Assembly (NCBI GenBank): GCA_040954595.2
Contig: CM082581.2
Coordinates: forward strand, 13,578,001-13,642,000
Length of the DNA stretch: 64,000 nucleotides
From: Balanoglossus misakiensis
Taxonomy: Eukaryota; Hemichordata
Direction of reading: 5' to 3'
The position numbers and the translations under genes are program-made. A model generated the notes under the pieces. That model was not told the DNA's origin, made no database searches, and saw nothing but the letters and a program-made list of their open reading frames with translations. This document shows, in pieces, positions 38,584-49,800 of this stretch (positions within the stretch are counted from its first letter, which is position 1; the number at the start of each line of letters is the position of its first letter).

Positions 38584-41500
38584 ATGAGGGTGAGGAAAAC
38601 TCTGCCCAAAACAGAGTTTTTCCGCTCGATAGTTTTCATGAAGACCGCGGTAAGTAAAGTAACAGAAGTAGACATATTTACTCAATTTTTGGCCAGAAAC
38701 ATGGGTTATTCTGTGGCGAGTTACGGACAACTAAATAGCCAGACGTTTACACCACAGAATTGAAAAATTGGATGCGTCACAGTCAGACAGCTCGAATCAA
38801 AGCTTCCCTGCGTTTTAATTCAAAAATTCCACCCTTTCGCGTTACTCAACTTGAGATGTACGGTTTATTAAATTAAGACAAGTCGGTTTTATAGCTCCAT
38901 TGGTTGGCGGCAGTTTTTTTAAACAACAACAAAAAACGAGGCAGTTTTTCGGGAAAGGGGGGGGGGTACGATGAATTTGTAGAGGGTTCGATGAATTGAC
39001 AAGCGGGTTCACGTGTAGTCAGCGTGTTTTCGAGTGTGAGCGAATGCAAATTTTGTACTACCAGACAATGACAAAAATAAGCTTTGAAACGCTTCATTGG
39101 GAACAGTTTTTTGTGTGTGTCCGCGAAGTTTTTGCCAAAAAATATTTTTGTCGAAGTTAAATAATGTTCTGCTTGGCTGTGGTTCTAAACTTGAAAATAT
39201 ATTCATGTGGATAGTGCCAGGCTGAGGTTTTAGGCTACTTGTCTGTCAGCGAAGCCCTAAAATATATTTTGTCGTCGTTTGTGATGTACCACGGTTGATA
39301 TTGGGTTTCGTGTTCATGGATAAGCATTCAATTTGTTTCCTCATTTTGCAGATCGAAGGCCCAGATGAACTGATGATGTACGTTCCGCGTGGATGCTATG
39401 ATGTTACAAGCATGATGTCAAAGTAAGCGGTATCAGCCAAGTTTTTTGGCAATTATTAAGAACTTTCAACGATTCTGACTGGTGCCGGTAGCCAGTTCAG
39501 CGAACCGATTTTGCACAAATCTGAAGAATGCAACAATGCTGATGCTATATGTGGATGTCATTGAAGTTTTTAAAACCAACATGACTACATGCTCGGTGCA
39601 TGGGTCATTTTTGTCGCGGCACCAACAAGTTTATCTGCTTTGAATGCTTCGAAAGGTGCTCGTTGTTGTGAGTGTATGTGCGTGTGTGCATGTGTGTCGA
39701 GGTAAGTTGTACGGTATATTTGGGCCATGCAACTGTAGTCTACAATGAGGTTAGCGTTTGTATGTTCCATGGCTGAATGAAGACCAGTGGATTATCTGAG
39801 GCTTAAAACAAGTAAGTTATATAGACATAAATAAAATCCCCGGTGCGGGTGGGTCCCATCCCTCAGACCGTCAGTTAATACTTAATACAAGTTTTTTTTT
39901 AGATATGTTATCTTTCGTCATTATTCAATAAAAATAAAATAAAAACATACACGCACTCAAAATACTTGGAGTGGTTTATTTCCGTACCGATCATCTTCCC
40001 GCTCACGTATATAGTTAATACAGGTTTTTTAGATATGTTATCTTTCGTCATTATTCAATAAAAATAAAATAAAAACATACACGCACTCAAAATACTTGGA
40101 GTGGTTTATTTCCGTACCGATCATCTTCCCGCTCACGTATATAGTTAATACAGGTTTTTTTAGATATGTTATCTTTCGTCATTATTCAATAAAAATAAAA
40201 TAAAAACATACACGCACTCAAAATACTTGGAGTGGTTTATTTCCGTACCGATCATCTTCCCGCTCACGTATATAGTTAATACAGGTTTTTTAGATATGTT
40301 ATCTTTCGTCATTATTCAATAAAAATAAAATAAAAACATACACGCACTCAAAATACTTGGAGTGGTTTATTTCCGTACCGATCATCTTCCCCCTCACGTA
40401 TATAGTTAATACAAGTTTTTTTTAAGATTTGTGATCTTACGTCATTATTCAATAAAAAAAAATACTGTGCATGTCTGTTAGTCTGTTTTTATGGTGAAAT
40501 GAGTTGTTTCTTTCCAGGTTTGTTTTGAGATTTGTAATCTTTTCCAATTTACCACAACTTCAATCAATAAAACTTTATCGAAACATACTGGTATAACCCG
40601 AGTGGTTTATTTTGCACCCATCATCTTCGCGAATTTTATTTTTCAGATTTGTGGTCTTTTGACGTTTTCCTATTATAGATATTCACTTCTTTTGTTTGTT
40701 TTTTGCAGATGCAGAGACGAGATCAACTGATGAAGGGTATTCATCAACCATGGTTGGGGCTTAAGTGACTAGTTATTTTCGCCATGCAGTGGTATAGCTG
40801 TGTGAGGTAAAGGGCAGGTATGTTCCATGGCTGAACGATCATGAATATTAGTCATTCACTTTCATTTGCTTGTTTTGCAGATCCAGAGACGAGATCAACT
40901 GATGGTGGTATTCATCAACCATGCCTGGGGCTTAAGTGACTAGTTATATTCGCCATGCAGCGGTATAGCTGGTTGAGTTAAAGGCAGGTATGTCCCATGG
41001 CTGAACGATCATGAATATTAGTCATTCACTTTCATTTGCTTGTTTTACAGATCCAGAGACCAGATGAGCTGATAATGGTATTCATCAACCAAACTGTGGC
41101 CTAAGTGACAAGTTATTTTTTTGATTCGGACTGGTGCCAATAACCGGTCAAGCGAACCGATCTTGCACGAACCTTGCAGTATTAATGGACCCGGTACTGT
41201 ATGTGGATGTCAATTCAATGTTTAAAAACCGCCGCGACTGCCATGTGCAAGCGGGGGTGGCCATTTTGTTATGGTTCAAGCATGTTCACCATCTTTGTAG
41301 GAGACATTTCATTTACACACTTTTTTTATTTATTTCAGGGATCCCATGGATGCCATGATAATTGCAAGACAGTGTGATAGATGTCCCGTCCGGAGATTAC
41401 TGCACGGCATGGGGAGGTAAGAATTGTGGGAAAGGAAATTGAAGCATTGACGGAGACAATACATAAGACATGTGGGGGTGAGGTGTGTTTGTCCACAATA

Positions 41501-41754
41501 TTCAGGCGCTGTCGGTTTAATTTATTACAATTATGAGCTTATATGGATACAACCACGTTGCCAAATGGAGTGAAATTCCAGACAACTATACAGAATTCGC
41601 ATGATGTACCATCTGCGAATGAACAGCAATTGGCGTACTAGGGGGTGTTCATGCTTTTTTCATGTTCATGAATAATTATAGACATTCATTTCTACATTGC
41701 TTGTTTTGCAGATGCAAAGAGCAGATGGTATCCAGCAACCAATATATTATTTAG
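38584..41754 (+). CDS. Unrecognised small spliced gene, predicted 85-aa peptide
   Basis: Proposed exons 38584-38649, 39352-39422, 41339-41416 and 41712-41754 join with matching phases (0, 2, 2) at strong borders: GCG|GTAAGT, TTTTGCAG|ATC, AAA|GTAAGC, TTTCAG|GG, GAG|GTAAGA, TTTTGCAG|ATG. The result is an 85-aa frame ending TAG at 41752-41754. The residue before the ATG is an in-frame TAG. The peptide is basic at the N-terminus (MRVRKTLPKTEFFRS), contains PDELMMYVPRGCYDV, then RQCDRCPVRRLLHGMG, and has four cysteines. It has no obvious signal peptide and I recognise no family. Related exons at 40709, 40881 and 41051 would each end the frame within about seven codons. An AATAAA follows at 41873. 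The alternative is a spliced noncoding RNA whose exons happen to be open. No transcript evidence is available here. Confidence 0.4.
38596..38620 (+). repeat. 9-bp hairpin just after the small gene's start codon
   Basis: AAAACTCTG (38596-38604) pairs with CAGAGTTTT (38612-38620) across a 7-nt loop, beginning 10 nt after the proposed ATG. In RNA it could affect initiation. It may also be chance. Confidence 0.5.
39471..39575 (+). repeat. Diverged repeat pair, copy 1 (possible structured RNA)
   Basis: About 100 bp resembling 41123-41227. The shared core is GACTGGTGCC, then GTTCAGCGAACCGAT or its variant, TTGCAC, and TATGTGGATGTCA. The start can form a short stem, ACTGGT with GCCAGT. It lies just after exon 2 of the small gene. 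The function is unknown. Confidence 0.45.
39881..40440. repeat. 130-bp tandem repeat rich in AATAAA, about 4.3 copies
   Basis: Units begin with (A)GTTAATACA(G/A)G at 40014, 40144, 40275 and 40405, spacing 130, 131 and 130 bp, after a first copy starting near 39881. The copies are almost identical. Each carries a run of AATAAA/AAATAAAATAAAA and AGTGGTTTATTTCCGTACC. More degenerate relatives continue at about 40440-40680. The array lies in an intron of the small gene. Confidence 0.9.
40709..41115 (+). repeat. Tandemly duplicated exon-intron units of the small gene
   Basis: Three related exons begin right after an acceptor at 40709, 40881 and 41051 (spacing 172 and 170 bp). The first two end at a CAG|GTATGT donor (40817 and 40987), leaving 63-bp introns. 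All begin ATSCAGAGACSAGAT, like exon 2 at 39352 and the last exon at 41712. In the frame set by exon 2 each gives an early stop (KCRDEIN, KSRDEIN, KSRDQMS). They could be alternative ends, poison exons or noncoding exons. Confidence 0.6.
41123..41227 (+). repeat. Diverged repeat pair, copy 2
   Basis: Partner of 39471-39575. The opening stem is kept by compensating changes: ACTGGT pairs with ACCGGT here and with GCCAGT in copy 1, while the loop differs. Confidence 0.45.
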
Positions 41755-41931
41755 AAATTTTACCGAAATGAAAATTGTATTTCCACGAATGTTTACCGAG
41801 CTGATGCAAAGCTATGATGTAAATGTTTCCGCTTTTGTTTATGGTTTTCAAAACTTGGAAATTAAAATATTCAATAAACTAGATTAAAATGAAATACTTG
41901 TGTCTGTGTCATTGTATTAATACCCCAACAC
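41512..41931 (+). repeat. 420-bp duplicated block, copy 1 (holds last exon)
   Basis: Nearly identical to 42299-42719 (a handful of substitutions and one 1-bp insertion in about 420 bp). It contains the acceptor and exon starting at 41712, the TAG at 41752 and AATAAA at 41873-41878. Confidence 0.9.
41873..41878 (+). terminator. Poly(A) signal of the small gene
   Basis: A canonical AATAAA about 120 bp after the proposed stop codon. In the duplicated copy the matching hexamer at 42661-42666 is AATGAA. Confidence 0.5.
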
Positions 41932-42298
41932 TGCACTGCCTTGATGTTGAAATAATTGAAACAGGTAAGGTCAAAGGTCGGCCCATAAAATTTGTAGCAA
42001 ACGCGAACTCTCAGGCGTCAGGATTCCTCCCATTATAGATAGTGACATGTGCAAAGTCCAAATAAGGTGAGGAGTCGTCGCAATTTGAGGAAACTAATTA
42101 TGTTCCCGTAATTTGTCATAGCAACTGAGACCTTGTTCTTTGCTTCCTACTAACGCTCAGAAATTTCAAAAGTAGGCGAAAGATCACCTGTAAACTTAAA
42201 AACAAATTCTGGAAGTTTGACCTGTTTTCTAAATTTGCTAAATGTTCAACATGTCAAAAGTAGCAACAAATCTAAAGTCTGTACCCTTGCTGAACTTT
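41932..42298. other. Spacer between the two 420-bp copies
   Basis: 367 bp of AT-rich sequence, apparently single-copy in this window. No gene is supported. Confidence 0.6.
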
Positions 42299-42719
42299 TC
42301 GGTTTAATTTATTACAATTATGAGCTTATATGGATACAACCACGTTGCCAAATGGAGTGAAATTCCAGACAACTATACAGAATTCGCATGATGTACCATC
42401 TGCGAATGAACAGCAATTGGCGTACTAGGGGGTGTTCATGCTTTTTTCATGTTCATGAATAATTATAGACATTCATTTCTACATTGCTTGTTTTGCAGAT
42501 GCAAAGAGCAGATGGTATCCAGCAACCAATATATTATTTAGAAATTTTACCCAAATGAAAATTGTATTTCCACGAATGTTTACCAAGCTGGTGCAAAGCT
42601 ATGATGTAAAATGTTTCCTCTTTTGTTTATGGTTTTCAAAACTTGGAAATTAAAATATTCAATGAACTAGATTAAAATGAAATACTTGTGTCTGTGTCAT
42701 TGTATTAATACCCCAACAC
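42299..42719 (+). repeat. 420-bp duplicated block, copy 2
   Basis: Copy of 41512-41931 at an offset of about 787 bp. It keeps the splice acceptor (exon from 42499) and the same short frame ending TAG, but the AATAAA has become AATGAA. This suggests that copy 1 supplies the working 3' end. Confidence 0.88.
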
Positions 42720-43107
42720 AACCCCAACACAATTTAGTTGATACTTGTAAGATATAAATCGCCAAAACTAAACATGCAAAGTGATTACTAAATTTGCATT
42801 CGGTTTCCGTGTCCTCCAAAGTTTAGATATAGCAATACCAGAGTATGAACGCCACTTCAAAAATAAAATTGTTCTTGACTTGATAGTTAATCAGGTTCCC
42901 CTCTTACCCCGCAATGCATCCAAGTGTCTGAGCTCCTATTCCTAATTAGTGATGTCAATAGGGAGGGGAGGGGGGAAACGTTGGTTATCTTTAAACCTAT
43001 CGTATATGACTGCTTAATAAAAAACAATTTTGACCAGAACGAGCCCCCATACATATCAATCAGTCCAATAAATTAACCATATGTGCAATCGATGAATGCA
43101 AACTTAC
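42720..43107. other. Region expected to hold the last aldo-keto reductase exon
   Basis: The reductase exon ending at 43108 has a donor, so at least one more minus-strand exon should follow. I could not find a convincing C-terminal exon here. An earlier loss or a more distant exon are both possible. Confidence 0.4.
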
Positions 43108-43846
43108 ATTTCCAACAGAAGGATACGGTAGTCACGATTCAACCCTAAAATAGTGCCCATATCTTCATCACTCAACTTAAAATCGAAGATCTGCAGGAAA
43201 AAAACAGACTTAGTACTTAATTACATAAAGAATTATATACAAATAATTGTCAAAAAGTGACCACTTCCCGACTTTGCGAGGTGACACCATTAAGAAAACC
43301 GTACCGCATAAGTAAAATACGTCGCCGAATAATTTTCTTGAAAAGTTCAACATCTACTAATTTAGGGTTAGGGTTAGGGTTGATTTTAATCAGATTGCCT
43401 TATTCTCTACTTTACCTCAAAGTTTGCTTTAATCCTTTCAGGAGTGACACTCTTTGGTATCACAACCACTTTCCGCTGAACGTGGAATCGCAGCAATATA
43501 TGTGCTACCGATTTCTTGTGCCTTTCCGCTAACGCCTTCAGCGTTGGCTCCTCTAACAAGTTAGGATCATCTGGTTTTGGTTTAAAAGGCCTGAAAGGTC
43601 ACATACCGATTGTGGTAGACTAGCGGGTAGGCAAGGGTAGGAGGTATTGAGAGAGGGCCATTCAGTTGAGTTGTTTTTCTAATCTCCCGGCTATTTAATT
43701 TCCAAGAGGATCACAATGATAACCAAAACCTTTACTTACGGCTCTCGGTCAGGTGACCCAAATGGGCTATACGCCGTCATCACAATATTTTTAGATTTGC
43801 AGTATTCCAGTAATTTATCTTGGGTTAGACATGGGTGACATTCAAC
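43108..43846 (-). CDS. Aldo-keto reductase, C-terminal exons only (partial)
   Basis: Three minus-strand exons, 43846-43740, 43590-43416 and 43190-43108, are in phase (2, 0, 2) with AG/GT borders. The product reads [20 protein letters not shown], then [49 protein letters not shown], and [16 protein letters not shown]. These are the standard barrel segments of the AKR1-type family, including the PKS...R..N motif that holds the 2'-phosphate of NADPH. The N-terminal half with the catalytic Asp/Tyr/Lys/His is not in the window. Its place, upstream on the minus strand, is occupied by satellite DNA starting 13 bp beyond the acceptor. The last C-terminal exon was not found. It is either a gene with a very large intron or a truncated remnant. 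The three exons carry no stop or frameshift, which favours a working gene. Confidence 0.85.
43362..43381 (+). repeat. Short interstitial telomere-like run (TTAGGG)3TT
   Basis: Three exact TTAGGG units inside a reductase intron. Too short to be a chromosome end. Confidence 0.8.
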
Positions 43847-43861
43847 CTGAAACAGGAATAC

Positions 43862-46800
43862 TATAGCTCAGGAAAATCATCAAAAATCGCCGATTTTTCG
43901 ACTTTTCCAAATCTCGAAATTCGTCGATTTTTGAAGAAATCATGGGTTATAGCTCAGGAAAATCGTCAAAAATCGCCGATTTTTCGACTTTTCCGAACTT
44001 TCGAAATTCGTCGACTTTTGAAGAAATCATGGGTTATAGCTCAGGAAAATCGTCAAAAATCGCCGATTTTTCGACTTTTCCGAACTTTCGAAATTCGTCG
44101 ATTTTTGAAGAAATCATGGGTTATAGCTCAGGAAAATCGTCAAAAATCGCCGATTTTTCGACTTTTCCGAACTTTCGAAATTCGTCGATTTTTGAAGAAA
44201 TCATGGGTTATAGCTCAGGAAAATCGTCAAAAATCGCCGATTTTTCGACTTTTCCGAACTTTCGAAATTCGTCGATTTTTGAAGAAATCATGGGTTATAG
44301 CTCAGGAAAATCGTCAAAAATCGCCGATTTTTCGACTTTTCCGAACTTTCGAAATTCGTCGATTTTTGAAGAAATCAAGGGTTATAGCTCAGGAAAATCA
44401 TCAAAAATCGCCGATTTTTCGACTTTTCCAAATCTCGAAATTTCGCCGATTTTTGAAGAAATCATGGGTTATAGCTCAGGAAAATCATCAAAAATCGACG
44501 ATTTTTCGACTTTTCCAAATCTCGAAATTTCGCCGATTTTTGAAAAAATCATGGGTTATAGCTCAGGAAAATCGTCAAAAATCGCCGATTTTTTGACTTT
44601 TCCGAACTTTCGAAATTCGTCGATTTTTGAAGAAATCATGGGTTATAGCTCAGGAAAATCGTCAAAAATCGCCGAATTTTCGACTTTTCCGAACTTTCGA
44701 AATTTCGCCGATTTTTGAAAAAATCATGGGTTATAGCTCAGGAAAATCGTCAAAAATCGCCGATTTTTTGACTTTTCCGAACTTTCGAAATTCGTCGATT
44801 TTTGAAGAAATCATGGGTTATAGCTCAGGAAAATCGTCAAAAATCGCCGAATTTTCGACTTTTCCGAACTTTCGAAATTCGTCGATTTTTGAAGAAATCA
44901 TGGGTTATAGCTCAGGAAAATCGTCAAAAATCGCCGAATTTTCGACTTTTCCGAACTTTCGAAATTCATCGATTTTTGAAGAAATCATGGGTTATAGCTC
45001 AGGAAAATCGTCAAAAATCGCCGACTTTTCGACTTTTCCGAACTTTCGAAATTCGTCGATTTTTGAAGAAATCATGGGTTATAGCTCAGGAAAATCGTCA
45101 AAAATCGCCGAATTTTCGACTTTTCCGAACTTTCGAAATTCGTCGATTTTTGAAGAAATCATGGGTTATAGCTCAGGAAAATCGTCAAAAATCGCCGATT
45201 TTTCGACTTTTCCGAACTTTCGAAATTCGTCGATTTTTGAAGAAATCATGGGTTATAGCTCAGGAAAATCGTCAAAAATCGCCGATTTTTCGACTTTTCC
45301 GAACTTTCGAAATTCGTCGATTTTTGAAGAAATCATGGGTTATAGCTCAGGAAAATCGTCAAAAATCGCCGATTTTTCGACTTTTCCGAACTTTCGAAAT
45401 TCGTCGATTTTTGAAGAAATCATTGGTTATAGCTCAGGAAAATCGTCAAAAATCGCCGATTTTTCGACTTTTCCGAACTTTCGAAATTCGTCGATTTTTG
45501 AAGAAATCATGGGTTATAGCTCAGGAAAATCGTCAAAAATCGCCGAATTTTCGACTTTTCCGAACTTTCGAAATTCGTCGATTTTTGAAGAAATCATGGG
45601 TTATAGCTCAGGAAAATCGTCAAAAATCGCCGAATTTTCGACTTTTCCGAACTTTCGAAATTCGTCGATTTTTGAAGAAATCATGGGTTATAGCTCAGGA
45701 AAATCGTCAAAAATCGCCGATTTTTCGACTTTTCCGAACTTTCGAAATTCGTCGATTTTTGAAGAAATCATGGGTTATAGCTCAGGAAAATCGTCAAAAA
45801 TCGCCGATTTTTCGACTTTTCCGAACTTTCGAAATTCGTCGATTTTTGAAGAAATCATGGGTTATAGCTCAGGAAAATCGTCAAAAATCGCCGAATTTTC
45901 GACTTTTCCGAACTTTCGAAATTCGTCGATTTTTGAAGAAATCATGGGTTATAGCTCAGGAAAATCGTCAAAAATCGCCGATTTTTCGACTTTTCCGAAC
46001 TTTCGAAATTCGTCGATTTTTGAAGAAATCATGGGTTATAGCTCAGGAAAATCGTCAAAAATCGCCGATTTTTCGACTTTTCCGAACTTTCGAAATTCGT
46101 CGATTTTTGAAGAAATCATGGGTTATAGCTCAGGAAAATCGTCAAAAATCGCCGATTTTTCGACTTTTCCGAACTTTCGAAATTCGTCGATTTTTGAAGA
46201 AATCATGGGTTATAGCTCAGGAAAATCGTCAAAAATCGCCGAATTTTCGACTTTTCCGAACTTTCGAAATTCGTCGATTTTTGAAGAAATCATGGGTTAT
46301 AGCTCAGGAAAATCGTCAAAAATCGCCGAATTTTCGACTTTTCCGAACTTTCGAAATTCGTCGATTTTTGAAGAAATCATGGGTTATAGCTCAGGAAAAT
46401 CGTCAAAAATCGCCGAATTTTCGACTTTTCCGAACTTTCGAAATTCGTCGATTTTTGAAGAAATCATGGGTTATAGCTCAGGAAAATCGTCAAAAATCGC
46501 CGAATTTTCGACTTTTCCGAACTTTCGAAATTCGTCGATTTTTGAAGAAATCATGGGTTATAGCTCAGGAAAATCGTCAAAAATCGCCGAATTTTCGACT
46601 TTTCCGAACTTTCGAAATTCGTCGATTTTTGAAGAAATCATGGGTTATAGCTCAGGAAAATCGTCAAAAATCGCCGATTTTTCGACTTTTCCGAACTTTC
46701 GAAATTCGTCGATTTTTGAAGAAATCATGGGTTATAGCTCAGGAAAATCGTCAAAAATCGCCGATTTTTCGACTTTTCCGAACTTTCGAAATTCGTCGAT

Positions 46801-49800
46801 TTTTGAAGAAATCATGGGTTATAGCTCAGGAAAATCGTCAAAAATCGCCGATTTTTCGACTTTTCCGAACTTTCGAAATTCGTCGATTTTTGAAGAAATC
46901 ATGGGTTATAGCTCAGGAAAATCGTCAAAAATCGCCGAATTTTCGACTTTTCCGAACTTTCGAAATTCGTCGATTTTTGAAGAAATCATGGGTTATAGCT
47001 CAGGAAAATCGTCAAAAATCGCCGAATTTTCGACTTTTCCGAACTTTCGAAATTCGTCGATTTTTGAAGAAATCATGGGTTATAGCTCAGGAAAATCGTC
47101 AAAAATCGCCGAATTTTCGACTTTTCCGAACTTTCGAAATTCGTCGATTTTTGAAGAAATCATGGGTTATAGCTCAGGAAAATCGTCAAAAATCGCCGAA
47201 TTTTCGACTTTTCCGAACTTTCGAAATTCGTCGATTTTTGAAGAAATCATGGGTTATAGCTCAGGAAAATCGTCAAAAATCGCCGAATTTTCGACTTTTC
47301 CGAACTTTCGAAATTCGTCGATTTTTGAAGAAATCATGGGTTATAGCTCAGGAAAATCGTCAAAAATCGCCGAATTTTCGACTTTTCCGAACTTTCGAAA
47401 TTCGTCGATTTTTGAAGAAATCATGGGTTATAGCTCAGGAAAATCGTCAAAAATCGCCGAATTTTCGACTTTTCCGAACTTTCGAAATTCGTCGATTTTT
47501 GAAGAAATCATGGGTTATAGCTCAGGAAAATCGTCAAAAATCGCCGAATTTTCGACTTTTCCGAACTTTCGAAATTCGTCGATTTTTGAAGAAATCATGG
47601 GTTATAGCTCAGGAAAATCGTCAAAAATCGCCGAATTTTCGACTTTTCCGAACTTTCGAAATTCGTCGATTTTTGAAGAAATCATGGGTTATAGCTCAGG
47701 AAAATCGTCAAAAATCGCCGATTTTTCGACTTTTCCGAACTTTCGAAATTCGTCGATTTTTGAAGAAATCATGGGTTATAGCTCAGGAAAATCGTCAAAA
47801 ATCGCCGAATTTTCGACTTTTCCGAACTTTCGAAATTCGTCGATTTTTGAAGAAATCATGGGTTATAGCTCAGGAAAATCGTCAAAAATCGCCGAATTTT
47901 CGACTTTTCCGAACTTTCGAAATTCGTCGATTTTTGAAGAAATCATGGGTTATAGCTCAGGAAAATCGTCAAAAATCGCCGAATTTTCGACTTTTCCGAA
48001 CTTTCGAAATTCGTCGATTTTTGAAGAAATCATGGGTTATAGCTCAGGAAAATCGTCAAAAATCGCCGATTTTTCGACTTTTCCGAACTTTCGAAATTCG
48101 TCGATTTTTGAAGAAATCATGGGTTATAGCTCAGGAAAATCGTCAAAAATCGCCGATTTTTCGACTTTTCCGAACTTTCGAAATTCGTCGATTTTTGAAG
48201 AAATCATGGGTTATAGCTCAGGAAAATCGTCAAAAATCGCCGATTTTTCGACTTTTCCTAACTTTCGAAATTCGTCGATTTTTGAAGAAATCATGGGTTA
48301 TAGCTCAGGAAAATCGTCAAAAATCGCCGATTTTTCGACTTTTCCGAACTTTCGAAATTCGTCGATTTTTGAAGAAATCATGGGTTATAGCTCAGGAAAA
48401 TCGTCAAAAATCGCCGATTTTTCGACTTTTCCGAACTTTCGAAATTCGTCGATTTTTGAAGAAATCATGGGTTATAGCTCAGGAAAATCGTCAAAAATCG
48501 CCGATTTTTCGACTTTTCCGAACTTTCGAAATTCGTCGATTTTTGAAGAAATCATGGGTTATAGCTCAGGAAAATCGTCAAAAATCGCCGAATTTTCGAC
48601 TTTTCCGAACTTTCGAAATTCGTCGATTTTTGAAGAAATCATGGGTTATAGCTCAGGAAAATCGTCAAAAATCGCCGATTTTTCGACTTTTCCGAACTTT
48701 CGAAATTCGTCGATTTTTGAAGAAATCATGGGTTATAGCTCAGGAAAATCGTCAAAAATCGCCGATTTTTCGACTTTTCCGAACTTTCGAAATTCGTCGA
48801 TTTTTGAAGAAATCATGGGTTATAGCTCAGGAAAATCGTCAAAAATTGCCGAATTTTCGACTTTTCCGAACTTTCGAAATTCGTCGATTTTTGAAGAAAT
48901 CATGGGTTATAGCTCAGGAAAATCGTCAAAAATCGCCGAATTTTCGACTTTTCCGAACTTTCGAAATTCGTCGATTTTTGAAGAAATCATGGGTTATAGC
49001 TCAGGAAAATCGTCAAAAATCGCCGAATTTTCGACTTTTCCGAACTTTCGAAATTCGTCGATTTTTGAAGAAATCATGGGTTATAGCTCAGGAAAATCGT
49101 CAAAAATCGCCGAATTTTCGACTTTTTCGAACTTTCGAAATTCGTCGATTTTTGAAGAAATCATGGGTTATAGCTCAGGAAAATCGTCAAAAATCGCCGA
49201 ATTTTCGACTTTTCCGAACTTTCGAAATTCGTCGATTTTTGAAGAAATCATGGGTTATAGCTCAGGAAAATCGTCAAAAATCGCCGATTTTTCGACTTTT
49301 CCGAACTTTCGAAATTCGTCGATTTTTGAAGAAATCATGGGTTATAGCTCAGGAAAATCGTCAAAAATCGCCGAATTTTCGACTTTTCCGAACTTTCGAA
49401 ATTCGTCGATTTTTGAAGAAATCATGGGTTATAGCTCAGGAAAATCGTCAAAAATCGCCGATTTTTCGACTTTTCCGAACTTTCGAAATTCGTCGATTTT
49501 TGAAGAAATCATGGGTTATAGCTCAGGAAAATCGTCAAAAATCGCCGATTTTTCGACTTTTCCGAACTTTCGAAATTCGTCGATTTTTGAAGAAATCATG
49601 GGTTATAGCTCAGGAAAATCGTCAAAAATCGCCGAATTTTCGACTTTTCCGAACTTTCGAAATTCGTCGATTTTTGAAGAAATCATGGGTTATAGCTCAG
49701 GAAAATCGTCAAAAATCGCCGAATTTTCGACTTTTCCGAACTTTCGAAATTCGTCGATTTTTGAAGAAATCATGGGTTATAGCTCAGGAAAATCGTCAAA

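Noticed and set aside
40818-40880. Box C/D snoRNA in the 63-bp intron
   Set aside because: It has no convincing RUGAUGA/CUGA pair at the ends and is very short for a hosted snoRNA.
42908-42955. Minus-strand segment with acceptor- and donor-like edges as a further reductase exon
   Set aside because: It can be read in phase but the residues do not resemble the conserved C-terminus of the family, and it would not provide a stop.
43362-43381. Telomere or chromosome end
   Set aside because: Only three TTAGGG units inside an intron, with unique genes on one side.
43257-43532. Plus-strand 91-codon frame
   Set aside because: It lies antisense to an aldo-keto reductase exon and intron, and the minus strand carries the recognisable protein.
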